Source: Rhizophagus clarus
Taxonomy: Eukaryota > Glomeromycota > Glomeromycetes > Glomerales > Glomeraceae
Length of the DNA stretch: 64,000 nucleotides
Assembly (NCBI GenBank): GCA_015698045.1
Contig: BLAL01000206.1
Coordinates: 558,001 to 622,000 of the forward strand
Reading direction: 5' to 3'
Part shown: positions 10,202 to 22,870 of the stretch, piece after piece
Layout: each line of letters opens with the position of its first letter
Numbering within the stretch: position 1 is the first letter of the stretch
The notes under the pieces: generated by a model
The model's input: the letters and a program-made list of their open reading frames with translations, nothing else
Databases searched by the model: none
Told to the model about the DNA's origin: nothing
Position numbers and translations under genes: made by a program

Positions 10202-13200
10202 TTAAGTTTTGATACTTACGTTCCATTCATCCAAAAACGCATCTAAATCTTCTTTCCAAATTTCTTGTGGGGTTTTCTTTTGAAGTACAATAAGTTCTTT
10301 TTCTTTTTCAGCCTTTTTGTTCATGAGTTTTTGTGCTTCTTCCTCACAAAAACTCCAGGATTTGGTATTCATTAAATAATTATATCCATCCCCATCATTA
10401 CCGGTTTGGTCTTCATCATCAATTTTCTCTTCTTTACCGTGTCTAAATCTTTCGAACCCTTCAGATTCGAGTAATTTAATGATCTCTGCTTTACGTAGAC
10501 CTTCAAATTCGAGATTATGGTCTATCTTCATTTGTATAAACCTAGCTTTATTCCTTAGTTGATTAACTTCGAGTGCTAATACCTTTAGCATATGATCCCT
10601 TCTTTTACGATAATATTCTAGTCTATAATCATAGAACTCTAAAAGAATCTCTTCAGCTGAACTATACTTTTTGATTCTTCCATTTCCATCAAAGCATACC
10701 ATGTTTGAAGTGGTTATGTTAGTAATAAGTTTGAACTTCTTTTCAAGTCCTTCTTTTAAAGCGTTATTTAATTCCTCTTCTGTTAAGTAAATCGTAAAAT
10801 CGACGTTAGTTGTCGAATGATTCTCTTTGTATCCCTATAATTATTATTTTATAAATTAATAAAAATGTAAATTTAAGAATTAAAGGTATTACACACAAAA
10901 TAATCATATATTTAACATACAATTATCCAGGCAGGTACTTTTTCTGTTCCTGAAATCCATTGTTCCACTTGTTCCTTATAATTTTGTGTCCAAACACGAA
11001 TCGGCAATTCAGTAATCCTAACATCTGATCCATTGTTTAATGACTCGATTGTACCGCAAACTTTATATTTATCTTTGTCTGTCTGTTCAATACGACCCTG
11101 AAAACCACGATACCAAGGTTTCATAGGGACTGGGTTTTCACCATCAATCATTAGTTTCAAGTTATTGACAATATCTTGTGGATTATAATTTGGAATATAT
11201 GTACTATAACCTAATAATAATAATATATTAATTAACAAAATTATTTATATTAAAAAAAAAAAATAAAATAAAATAAAATAATTAATTGTAAACTAACCGG
11301 TTCCGATACCCCCTGTACCGTTAACTAGGATCATAGGTATAATGGGTAAATACCATTCAGGTTCAACGATATGTCCATCATCGTTACAGTAAGTAAGTAA
11401 AATATCATCTTGAGGATGAAATATTAGCCTGGTCAATTTTGGAACTGTAACGCTAATATAACGAGCGCTAGCCGCATCTTTACCGCCCTATTGTGGTTCA
11501 TAATGGAAAATTATAATTCATCTTAGAATGTAGATTATTACATATTTAGATCATTAAAATATTAAAAACTTACTAGACTTCTTGTACCAAATTGACCCAC
11601 TCCGTAAAGAACGTTGATGTTGTTTGAACCAACAAAGTCATGAGCCATTGCTATGATAGTACCCTGAAGACTGGAATCACCATGATGATATGCTGCATCA
11701 GTCAGAACTGCACCAGCTAATGACGAGACTTTTATTTCATTCTTATATTTATTCTTAATACAAGTGTAAAGAACTTTCCTTTGGCCAGGTTTAAACCCAT
11801 CAAGAACATTTGGTATGGATCTTTCATTATCAGCTCGACTGAACAATATCAACTCTTTGTTTATAAAGTCTTTTATAGTGATTTCTTTAACATTGTGATT
11901 CATATAGGTTCCAGATTCATAACTTTTTAACCATTCTTTTCGATCATCGGCTTTCTTCTTGTTGAAAGCCATGTCAATCAATTCACGTTCACCTTCTTGA
12001 ATTGCTTTGAATGGTTTTCTATGTGTTTTTAGATCTCCAAAGTAATCTTTAGCTTCTGCGGATGTACTTGTACCAAGACCTTTGTAGTACTTAATTTTCC
12101 AGCCTTTACCGTTATCATTATTTTCCATCCAACTTGTGAATTCTGGTATAGTAAAGAATGATTTTTTAGTGTTTCCTCTTGTACACTTTACAATAGGTGT
12201 TATGAATTCCATAAGGAAACCTGGAACTTTAAGCAATGATGGAAAGAAATAATCCAAGAAGTTGATAATTAATCCTTTTATATGGCTTCCATCGTGATCT
12301 TGATCGGTCATTATCATGAGATGACCATAGCGTAATTCATCTGTTGAATTGTATACTTTTCCTTGTTTCAGTCCGAGAATTTGCTTTATATGTTGTATTT
12401 CAACGTTATTCATAATCTGGCTATGTGCACCTTCCCTCACATTTAATAGTTTCCCTCGAAGCGGGAAAATTCCATAATTATCACGTCCCACTACAGACAA
12501 ACCAGCAACTGCCAAAGCCTTTGCGGAATCACCTTCAGTAAGGATTAAGGTGCAATCTTGACGTTTTTTACCTCCGGCATTATTTGCATCATCTAATTTA
12601 GCAATACCCACAATTCTACCTATCTTTTTACCGTCAGTTTTCTTTAGTTCCTTACTTTGTTTATGTTTGACATCATCCAATATGCTTCCAATTACGCTGC
12701 TTTTGAGTAATTTATTATAGTACGTTTCACTTGGATTACATTTTGAACCGAAGGATGAGACTTTTAATGTTAGGTGCTCTTTTGTTTGAGAATCGAAAGT
12801 GGCGTTTTCGATCAAACAATTAATAAAAAGCCACATATGATTTTTGATTTGGTTTTTTTTGATATTTTTTGCGTCCTTGGCCTTTTTCGTAACTACTGCC
12901 ATTAATTTCTCCACAATCTGGTCTGCGATGTAATTAACATGAGTACCCCCCTTAGTGGTATTAATACCATTGACGAAACTAATGTGCCGAAATGATCCTT
13001 CTAGAGAGGGAACGAAAGCAATTTCCCATCTTTGATTAACTTCTTCGTAGATAATTGATGATTGTAAATCGACGAAGTCGTCGTTTCCACTCAAATACAT
13101 CAGGGCATATTCTTTAAAATTCTTAATTTTCAATCTTTCCCCATTTAAGAAAACTTTAACGTTTTTTACACATCCAGCCAAATCATACACTCGTTTCTTC

Positions 13201-15752
13201 AAAAGTGCTATAATGTCATCATCAAACTCATCGGGCATATTAAATCTCTGAAAATCTGGCCTGAAAGTAACCATTGTATACTCCTCTTTTTTTGAGTAAG
13301 ATGAAATCTTGGGAGATTCCTTTACAGACATATTATCTCTAAATATTTGGCGGTATTTTTTGCCTGCAGAACTATCAGCAGTTTCGACGATAAATTCTGT
13401 ACTAAAGATGTTGGTCAATTTGGCACCATAACCGTTTCGACCTCCAGTAACTTTCTTTTCATTATCATTATAATTGGATGACGTCAAAAGATGACCAAAT
13501 ATAAGTTCCGGTACGTATACGTTTTCTTCTTTGTGAATCTCGACAGGTATACCATTACCGTTATTATATATAGAAATCGTGCCAGATTTCACATCAATAT
13601 CAACTTTAATTGTGTCCATAGTAGGATCCCGAATTTTGTTGTCGGCGGCGTTTACCAAAATTTCGTCAATTATTTTATATAAGCCCGGAACATAAGTAAC
13701 ATCTCTATAAACCATTGCTCGTTTATTAGAGTCATATACCCACAATTTCTCGGTAAACGTTTGAACAGAACCAACGTAAGTATCAGGTCTTAACAAGATG
13801 TGTTCAAGTTGTGTTTTCTTTTGATAAACTTCTTCTACTGGTTTTTTTTTTGAAGCAGTTTTGTCGGAGGATGTTTCATTAGAAGTGACTTTACTTGAAG
13901 AAGCTTTACTTGTGGATGCAATATTAGAGGAAGTTTTGCTAGAAGGCTTACGAGTATTCGTAGCTTTTAAGATATGTTCTTCTTCATCAGGAGAATAGTC
14001 AGGATCTAAGGTCGTTTGTTTGGATTTTTGACGCGATTTTGTGGGGTTTACAATATAATTCTCTTCATCTGAAGAGTCTAATGTATTTGAAATGACTTCA
14101 AGGGTTGAGTGAGTCGATTGTTTTGGTTGTTTACGCGATTTAGGGTTTACATTATATTTTTCTTCATCTGAGGAGTGGTCAGTATCTAATACATCTGTTA
14201 CATTAAGAAAACAAAATAACAATTATTAATTCTAATTCGGATTTCTTATCCAACTTTTTCATTTAAATAAAGTTACCTATAGTGTCTTTAAGGGTCGTTT
14301 GAGTCGCTTGTTTGGGCTGCTGACGCGATTTTGTGGGTTTTACAATATATTTCTCTTCATCTGAAGAGTCTAACACGTTTGTAGAATTTTTAAGTGTCGA
14401 GAGAGTCGATTTTTTGGCTTGTTTACGCGATTTAGGTTTCACATTATATTTTTCTTCATCCGGAGAATGGTCGATCTCTAATATATCTGTCACATTAAGA
14501 AAACAAAATAATAATTATTAATTCTAATTCGGATTTCTTATCCAACTTGTTCATTTAAATAAAGTTACCTATAGTGTCTTTAAGGGTCGTTTGAGTCGCT
14601 TGTTTGGGCTGCTGACGCGATTTTGTGGGTTTTACAATATATTTCTCTTCATCTGAAGAGTCTAACACGTTTGTAGAATCTTTAAGTGTCGAGAGAGTCG
14701 ATTTTTTGGCTTGTTTACGTGATTTAGGTTTCACATTATATTCTTCTTCATCCGGAGAATGGTCAATCTCTAATATATCTGTCACATTAAGAAAACAAAA
14801 TAATAATGATTAATTCTAATTCGGATTTCTTATCCAACTTGTTCATTTAATAAAGTTACCTATAGTGTCTTTAAGGGTCGTTTGAGTCGCTTGTTTGGGC
14901 TGCTGACGCGATTTTGTGGGTTTTACAATATATTTCTCTTCATCTGAAGAGTCTAACACGTTTGTAGAATCTTTAAGTGTCGAGAGAGTCGATTTTTTGG
15001 CTTGTTTACGCGATTTAGGTTTCACATTATATTTTTCTTCATCCGGAGAATGGTCAATCTCTAATATATATTGTCACATTCATAAAAAAAACAACAACTA
15101 TTAATTCTAATTTGGATTTCTTATCCAACTTGTTCATTTAAATAAAGTTACCTGAAATGTCTTTAAGGTTCATGAGTGTCGTTTGGGTCGTTTGTTTGGG
15201 CTGCCGACGTGATTTTGTGGGTTTTACAATATATTTTTCTTCGTCTGTGGAGTCTAACACATTGGAGAAGTCTTTAAGAGTCGTGAGCGGCGATTGTTTG
15301 GGTTGTTTACGCGATTTAGATTTCACATTATATTTTTCTTCATGCGAAGAATGTTCATTTTCTAATACATCTGTCATATTAAGAAAATAGAATAATAATT
15401 ATCAATAGTTATTACCATTTACTTCTATTTTCAGATCTCTTATCCAATTAAATAAGTCACCTGAAGGGTCTTTAAGGGTAATGAGGGTCGTCTGAGTCGT
15501 TTGTTTGGGCTGTTGACGCGACTTTGTAGCTTTTACGGTGTATTTCTCTTCGTCTGAAGATTCCAATACTATTACATTTGAAGCGTCTTTGAGAGTTGAT
15601 GGCTTAGTTGGTTTACGCGTTCTTGTAGCCTTTACAGTATATTTCTCCTCATCTGAGAAGGAATCTTTAGTCATTGGTTTAGCTAATTTACGCGTTTTTT
15701 TGGGTTTTACAGTATATTCCTCTTTTCCTGGAGTATATTCAGAGTCTGACAT
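10202..15752 (-). CDS. TOP2: DNA topoisomerase II (ATP-dependent), duplicated N-terminal tail
   Basis: Relaxes and decatenates DNA in the nucleus by passing one duplex through a transient break in another. Nine exons on the minus strand (15752-15461, 15370-15152, 15060-14860, 14778-14569, 14486-14277, 14194-11574, 11487-11298, 11210-10921, 10834-10220) keep one frame for ~1616 residues; reading on ends at the TAA at 10202. ATPase motifs are EILVNAADNK (~555), NNGNGIP and GGRNGYGAKLTN (~628), plus TTKGGTHVNY. TOPRIM has LTEGDSAKALA (~929) and TDQDHDGSH. The catalytic Tyr is in GGKDAASARYI (~1261). Core length fits the family. Unusual: ~510 N-terminal residues are repeats of SSDEEKYxVKPTKSRQQPKQ type, while the usual acidic C-terminal domain is missing; the chain ends soon after IWKEDLDAFLDEW. 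An alternative last exon (9900-9868) would give an equally short end. The exon 3 acceptor is inferred. Confidence 0.93.
14222..15137 (-). repeat. Tandem exon-plus-intron duplications in TOP2
   Basis: Three units of 288-295 bp, each one exon plus its flanking intron, follow one another with near identity; the exons lie at 14277-14486, 14569-14778 and 14860-15060. A more diverged fourth unit is the exon at 15152-15370. Each exon is phase 1-1, so any number of units preserves the frame. Each exon itself holds two ~34-residue half repeats (SPDEEKYNVKPKSRKQ and SSDEEKYIVKPTKSRQQ). Confidence 0.92.
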
Positions 15753-16370
15753 ATTTGCTAAAGTTTGGATGAAATGTATTTAGATTTATGGTAATCACCT
15801 AACCTACAGTAGAACATTTATATATGATTTACGTAGTTCACACATGCTCGATGTAGAAAAGTATGTTGTATAAACGTGCTACCTCCGGTACCGATTGAAT
15901 GATCTCCGATCATACAGAAGCTTTCCAGAAGCAGTACTCTTCCATAAGTCAACACAGGAACCTAAATTCATTATAAGGAAGATGCTCACACTTTTTGATT
16001 TCTAATACAATGAAATTTATTTTACAAAAACCTGATGCCACAAACTTCATTTTTTGCAACAGGTATAATTACTATCCTTGTCATTGTTCGCCCCTAGCAA
16101 TAGGGACGGAATGAACTCAAAAATTAAATCAAGACACATAACCTCGCAAATTTGAAGATCGATGCATTTTCTTTGTGGTTGGTCTGTAATTCTTAAAAGT
16201 TTTTACTAAAAATATCCTTCAAGATCAAACCAAATTGTGCAAAGTATAGAACATTAGTTAATGAAGAATCTACACTACTAAGAAATGTCATATAAGAAAT
16301 ATCATATAAAAAATTCTTATTAATTTTGTGATTCGTATCACAAAAGTAAATCGATTCTACTGAGAATTTC
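15753..16370. promoter_or_regulatory. Upstream region of TOP2, content uncertain
   Basis: This lies directly 5' of the topoisomerase start on the minus strand and is less AT-biased than what follows. It presumably holds the promoter and 5' leader, but I cannot point to a specific box. No gene is supported. Confidence 0.35.
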
Positions 16371-17180
16371 ATATATATTTTTATATTTTATATTAAAAAA
16401 TTGGTTTTTTTTTTCAATGTATGATACAATTTTATTAAAACTAAGCTACAATACATATTTTATATTAAAAAGTTGGTTTTTCTGCACCTTTTTTTTTTTT
16501 GATATTATTTAAGATTATATTAAATTTTTTTTTTTTTGTGAATCATTTTGTTAAATTAATTTTTTTTATAAATTTTCATTATTATAATCTTAGATTTTTA
16601 TTTAAAAAAATTAAATAATTACATAAAAATTTTACTGATATATATTAATACTAAAAACCTTTTTATATTTTTTTTTTAAATGTATTAAACTTAAAATTTA
16701 AAGTATATTATAATATAAAATTTTTTGTTATTTACTTATTTTTACTCAAATTACTATATGTTGCAATTATATATATATAAAACTAAAATTAGATTAAAAA
16801 AAAAAATATTAATAATAAATGATTAAAAATTAAAAATTTAAAAATATGAAAAATACAATTTTTTAAAAACAAGACTATATAAATAATTTATAAATTTTAT
16901 TTTATTTCTTTTTTTTAAAAAAAATTTATATTATATAAAATTTATTAATATATTTAATAACAAATAAAAGTTATATCAATGCCTTAAAACTAAAAAATAA
17001 TAAATAAAAGTTAATTTTTTAATAAACTTGTAAATGTACTAAAAAAAATTAATAATAAATAAATTTTTAATAATTATAACTAGCAGATATTTACTAGCTA
17101 TTTATCAATTTTTTAATTGTTTTTATTAATGAATTTATTTTTTTTTATAATCTGATATTTCAATATAAAATTTTGATGAT
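16371..17180. other. Extremely AT-rich tract
   Basis: Runs of T and A with almost no G or C. A short direct duplication (TATTTTATATTAAAAARTTGG) appears near 16383 and 16457. No gene. Confidence 0.65.
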
Positions 17181-20100
17181 TACATTCTGCAGGTTAGAGT
17201 GGATATAGCTTCTGATATATATATATATAGTATATGAACTAAATATCAATAAAAGCATAATATAAATTAATCTCATATTCTTTATTAATGGCATACTATT
17301 AGTCAAAACTTCAATAATTCTAATTGAATTATATAAAAAAAGTATATTGAAAAAAATATATGTATATTAAAAATGTTTAAATCAACATACTATCCAAACA
17401 GGTTTTGAAATTAAAACAAGTAAGATTCCTAAAAATAAAATGATATGAATGCCAAGAAAAATCACATCTAAACGAATCTCTGTTTTACAAACAAATTTGC
17501 TTTGTGTTACATGATCATATGATGCAAATATCAACTAAACGGAGAACATTTAATAAACTTCAACATTAGTTTCCCAGCAGCATATAAATATTGGAAACTT
17601 CAAATAACTTTTATTTGGAGTTCAAAGTGCTTTCAACTCCTAAAGCTCAGCATTGCCTACCAGATTTAAGTTAGGTATGTTGAAAATTTTGATAGTATAG
17701 TAGTTATTTCACTTAAATACAAACAGTAGCTTTTTAAAATCTGTAGGAAAAAACCAACAATTCTTAATAGAAATAATTAGTTTAAAAATTCTAATCAGTA
17801 GCTTCAAATGTAATAGTTGAAGTTTGGAACTTTTTCTTCCTCTAAAATTCCTTCTTTCACTCCTCTTTTACCAAATTTTTGCTTATGATGCAAAATCCGA
17901 TGTACAAACCGACCCATTTTTTTTTACTGTGATATTAGACTAACATTGTAGTAATTTTTCCAATTTCTTGGAATAACGGCATTAGGTCTACATTATGGTA
18001 ATTCGGTCCATTATCAGAAGAAAAATAATTCGATCTTGTTTAACTTCGAGTGACTTAAATAATACATCCAATGAAGTAAACTAAGTCATGTCCGAAATAT
18101 AACAGCTATCATCGCATCTGCCAGTTGGAAACAAAAGGAAAAATTAGCGGAGACATTAAGTGTAAGTCAAATCTGGTGAAAACCCAACGTACCCAGGAGA
18201 AAAAAGTTACCAAAATGTAACAGCTATCGGCTTACCAACACCAATGGTCATGTGATATAAGAATCGAACGTAAAAAATTCAGCTTTTTTCAAAAAAAAAA
18301 GCGTTTTTGTTTAACCGATTCTTATGTAGTATCGTGTTAGACTTATGAGAAAAATATTATTCATCACAATAAATATTTTTCATTTTGGATTTCTCATTAG
18401 AAGGTTCAGAAAGATTCTTCAAAAGTTGGAAAAGAAAAAATTATCTTCAATTAATTTCACTCATTATTATGATGGGTTGATTTGTTGTTGGGTCGTGAGA
18501 TAGTAGAAAGTTATGCGACGCGCAGTATCAACAAGTGTAACCAACTTAATTATTAATTAAAGAAATATTTTAATTTACAAATATCAGGATAATTTTTTTA
18601 CCAAATTTTTTTTTTTAAATCAAATTACTATTATATATATATACTGTACGTTTACCGGATCTGTATTAAAATAAAATAAATTTTAATTTCGGACCAGAAG
18701 GACCAGTAATATAATGTTAATGTAATTCTAAGACCTTCAAAAATCACAGCCGCGACATGACTTCGTTTAACTAGTTTTAAAATAACGTTTGTTTACTTTT
18801 TCCTACTTTAAAATTTTTTCTATTGTGATCCTTATTGGTTGCGAATTTAACTAATTATTCATTTTACTCATTGTAAAATATAGTATTAAACAAGAATCAT
18901 CTAACAAAAGAACTTCCAAAATTGGAAGGATATATAAGAAATTAGCTCATGGCGAATCACGCTCACATAATATTGGGATAAGATTTTTAATCTCATAATT
19001 CCAAAAATAGGTTATAGGACAATCGAAGAAATCCTTTTTTTATACAATTCGTATTATTCATTTCATTCGAAATTTAGAACCAATCACGTACATCACAGTA
19101 TGGATAAACAGCTGTTTCACAAAATATAGAAGGTTTATTGTCTCAGTAATGTTTCCTTATCTCATTAATCGAGTCTATTATTATTGTTAATTATTGTTAA
19201 TTATTTTAATATTGTTTCTCTAATTACTATTTGTAAACTTTGACGCGCCTTTTTTTTCCATAAAAATAAAGTTCTTTTTAAATGTAAATTTCATTGGTTT
19301 AAACTAAATTTATTTGCTGGTTTAATGTTTCTTTCGTAAAGTTATAAATTGAGGTTCCAGAATACCAGCTAAAAAATTTTCATATCCGATGTGCATTGAA
19401 AACGCTTAACATTTAGATTATGTTATCTATAAAATTTACTTTCGTTAATTAAATCGCCTATTTATATGATATTCATAATCTAATGGAGAAGGTTATTTCT
19501 CTATAACAATAATTTTTATTTCATGTTAAAATTTTAATAAAATCTTATTATTTACACTTGCGTGTTACCTTCTTGTGTACAATCTAGGTTCCTTTGCACG
19601 AAATTGTCTCCAAATTACTCGAACGTTTCGGTGACAATGATATTCGTTCTCGGAAATCCCTTCGAAAAAAATTTAATTGTCGTTTTAATTATATTTAACG
19701 TTTAACAACAATCGATTTTAAATTAATTATGATTTCAAAGATTTAAAAAACGAAAGTGTTATCAATATACAGTAGTCCCAAAATTAATTATAATTAAGTA
19801 ATTTTTCTTTATGAATTATAAATTTTCTAAGATAATATAAAGGCAAATAAAGTAGTGTATTCGATAAAATTTTATTCTAATTATGATCCTTCTCAATTAT
19901 TTCGCTACTAGCAAGATTTTTTAAGCCTGGTCGGTAAGTAAGTTAAATGTACAATAATTTATGTATTTAGCCCATTTTGACGCTCTTTTTTAAATCCCGA
20001 TTATTTTATTTCTTAAACTAAAAAAAAAAAGAAATTAGCCTGTTCAATCACAAGTCTCCAACGATCAAAAATTTCGAACTGATCAATGATCGATCATGAT

Positions 20101-22599
20101 TGGCTCGATTAAATTCCCGTAACCATGAGATTTTGTATCATAGCCGCCTTTATTTTTCAAGTCGCAATTTTTCAAACCTTTAGGAATAATAATACGTCTA
20201 AATAATAGTAAATTTTTTGATTATAACTAATAAACATAAGATTAAAGTTTCCTCATCACAGTTAAATGTAATATTGTTTTTATAATAAAATACCCGAATT
20301 TTAATTTTCTTTGAAAAGAATAGCTATACATCAACAACAGCGAAATGAAACGATTGTCACGATTGTCGTTCATCGCTATACTAGAAAAAGTATATGAACA
20401 ATTCAATATTATAAATTCACCGAATCGATATTTGTTTTATTTATTACTGTTAAATAGATTCACTGTGTTTGATGCTTATATGATTTTTGAATAAATGATT
20501 ATCAATTCATTGATATAATTTAAACATTTAACGCCTCTGTTTACTATAATCATCCCTCTTTTTTGATTTCTTCCTTATTAAAAAGAAAGGGGAAATAACA
20601 AAAACATATGTATATACAGTATATCTAACCATTTGGCAATTGTTGGTCATATAGCTTCTTGAATAGAAATTGAAATAATTCTTCCATATTAATGTCGTGC
20701 CCAACTCTTCTTATTATAATCTTGAATCCTGATGCGTGTCTAGTACCTGTCTCTTCTTCTGGTATCACCTAATTTTGTTAAATATAATTTAGTAATTTTT
20801 TTTTTTTTTTGTTTCAAAAGCAAAAAAAGTAAGAAATAGATATTTACATCGAAGGTCGCGGTTAATAACCTGTAAACGAATATGATTACAGGCCATTTGC
20901 TATTAGTTTCCTCTTTTAATATTTTAATACTATATATATTCATCACTTCGTTTTATTCCTGGGAGATGTGAGTGTGATGATTCTTTTTTTTTCATTTTAA
21001 AAGAATGTCATTCTCACTTTTTTTATTATGGAAGGCCTTGAACTTTGTATGGATTCTGAATTCACAAGTTGGAAACTTTTTTTTTTTGTTTCTCTTCTGA
21101 TTTTGCATTATTAATTGAAGTTCCTCTGCTTTTTTTTTAGGAAAAACTGAGATTTCGGTTGAGTTTTTTAGTTGGTTTATTTCTCGGAACGTTAATAATG
21201 GTCTTTACTTACTTTTTTTAGGGATTCAAATCTTGATTGTGTTTCTTACGTTAGTAAAATTAGAATCAATCAACATTAGTTGTATTTGATTTAGTCGCAT
21301 TCTCATCGTAGTCTTTAATCGTGATTTCTTGCACATGCAATTATTTCATTTTGACTTCTAATATATCACATTTTACTTTTATAAGTAATAAAAAGGAACG
21401 TTAGTAATGTTCCCAAATCAAAAGAAATAAAAACAAAAGGAAATTTAACATTTACAATTAAATATTTACAATTTCAAAGATTTTTAAAGTTCAAGCCGAA
21501 TGTTGGTTATTGAATACGTACCGTCAATTGATATTTTCCTATATAATTTCTGAGGAATGAAATTGGAATTAAAATGAAAACTGTAGGTATCATTTGTATT
21601 TCTCCAAGTTCCTTAAGGCTGACCCCAGGAATGATCGTTACATCATATTGAATAAATGTAATGAAATGGCCTCAAAAAAATTTGTTTCATATTATAAAGT
21701 AAATGAAGAGAATAATAATAGTACAGCCAAAGCTCGAGCTCGAGGCCATGGGCGGACCATTGAAAGATATAACTTATACACTTGAGAGCTTTTATTGATT
21801 TATTGAATGGGTGCATTAACAAAATACTTTCGTTAGTTAGTCCGGAGCATTAACGGAGGACTATATAATACTACGCAAGGTCATATTGATTAACTATAAC
21901 GAGCTTTGACTGTAATATTTTTGAGGTTTGAGATGAAAAAAAAAAAAAATTTAAATTTCAAGAGATCAAAAAAAGAATTTCCTTTGACTTTGGAAAATGA
22001 TCTATTTTTATACATAATTTGTTTTTGTTGGTAAAAAGCGGTAAATCGCGAGTTGAAACCAGAAATAGTAATCAATCACTCATTTTAAAGGTTCAAAATC
22101 CCATCTGGCCTTCTCATATTCTCATTTCATCCCCTCTAATTTCAAATTCCAATCTCATTCCAAAACCTAAATTCCAATCCTAAATCCCATTTAAACTTTC
22201 CAATTAATTATTTTCTTTGAATTGATGATTTGAATGATAAATAAATTTTGATTTGAAAATATTATTTTATTAAGTATTTGTGCAATCATCAATGGTAAGC
22301 TTTTTTTATTAAATGCTAAGTCCAAAAAATTAACATGATTTGTTAAATGCTACTTTAATTCCTATAAATATTATAAAAACGTGCGCAATGATAAAAAACT
22401 CTCATATAATAAATTTGATTGAACATATATCACATGATTAATGATTACAGGTGGGTCACTAGTTTGAAAATAAGAAATAGATCAAGTTCTCCGATCCAAA
22501 CCTACTGAAAGTTTTTTTTTTTTAAATGTTTAAAAGTAATTTATAATATCATATAAGAAGTAAAAAATGAAATTCTAGGCTTCTATTTGACTACTAATT
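17181..22599. other. Long intergenic stretch without supportable genes
   Basis: Composition is moderate (non-repetitive, AT-rich). The open frames here (20740-20946, 21594-21785, 21890-22075) are short, lack family resemblance and show no consistent splice structure. The frame at 21594 has an odd Ala-Arg-Gly segment (ARARGHGRT), but its start is not an ATG. A segment near 22085-22200 contains repeated AAATYCCAATCYCA motifs, similar in style to 255-345. I see no RNA gene. Confidence 0.5.
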
Positions 22600-22870
22600 T
22601 TCATGGATCGCCGTGATGATCAATAACATATACCTGTGGCTTCCCGCGAAGTAACTATTACTAATAGAATATCTATATTGACATCAAATATACTCGAATA
22701 ACCAAGCCAAAAGTCTATAACAGTATACAAGATGTTAGCCTCAATGGTATAAATTAGTTATTTCACGGAACAGCCTCGATCTCATTATTATCACGGCTCC
22801 GTCGTGATATCTAAGGCTTCCCATGAAATAAGTATTACAAATAGAATAACTTGTGAAGAAACCTGATTCT
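22600..22870 (+). repeat. Old imperfect direct duplication, ~180 bp apart
   Basis: GGCTTCCCGCGAAGTAACTA near 22631 recurs as GGCTTCCCATGAAATAAGTA near 22812. Each is followed by TTAC-AATAGAATA and preceded by a CCGTGATGAT or CCGTCGTGAT block. The origin is unknown. Confidence 0.5.

Noticed and set aside
13491-15783. Plus-strand open frames opposite topoisomerase II
   Set aside because: They are antisense shadows of the repeated SSDEE exons and the ATPase exon.
21594-21785. 63-codon frame with ARARGHGRT segment
   Set aside because: The start is not an ATG, and neither flanking exons nor homology could be found.
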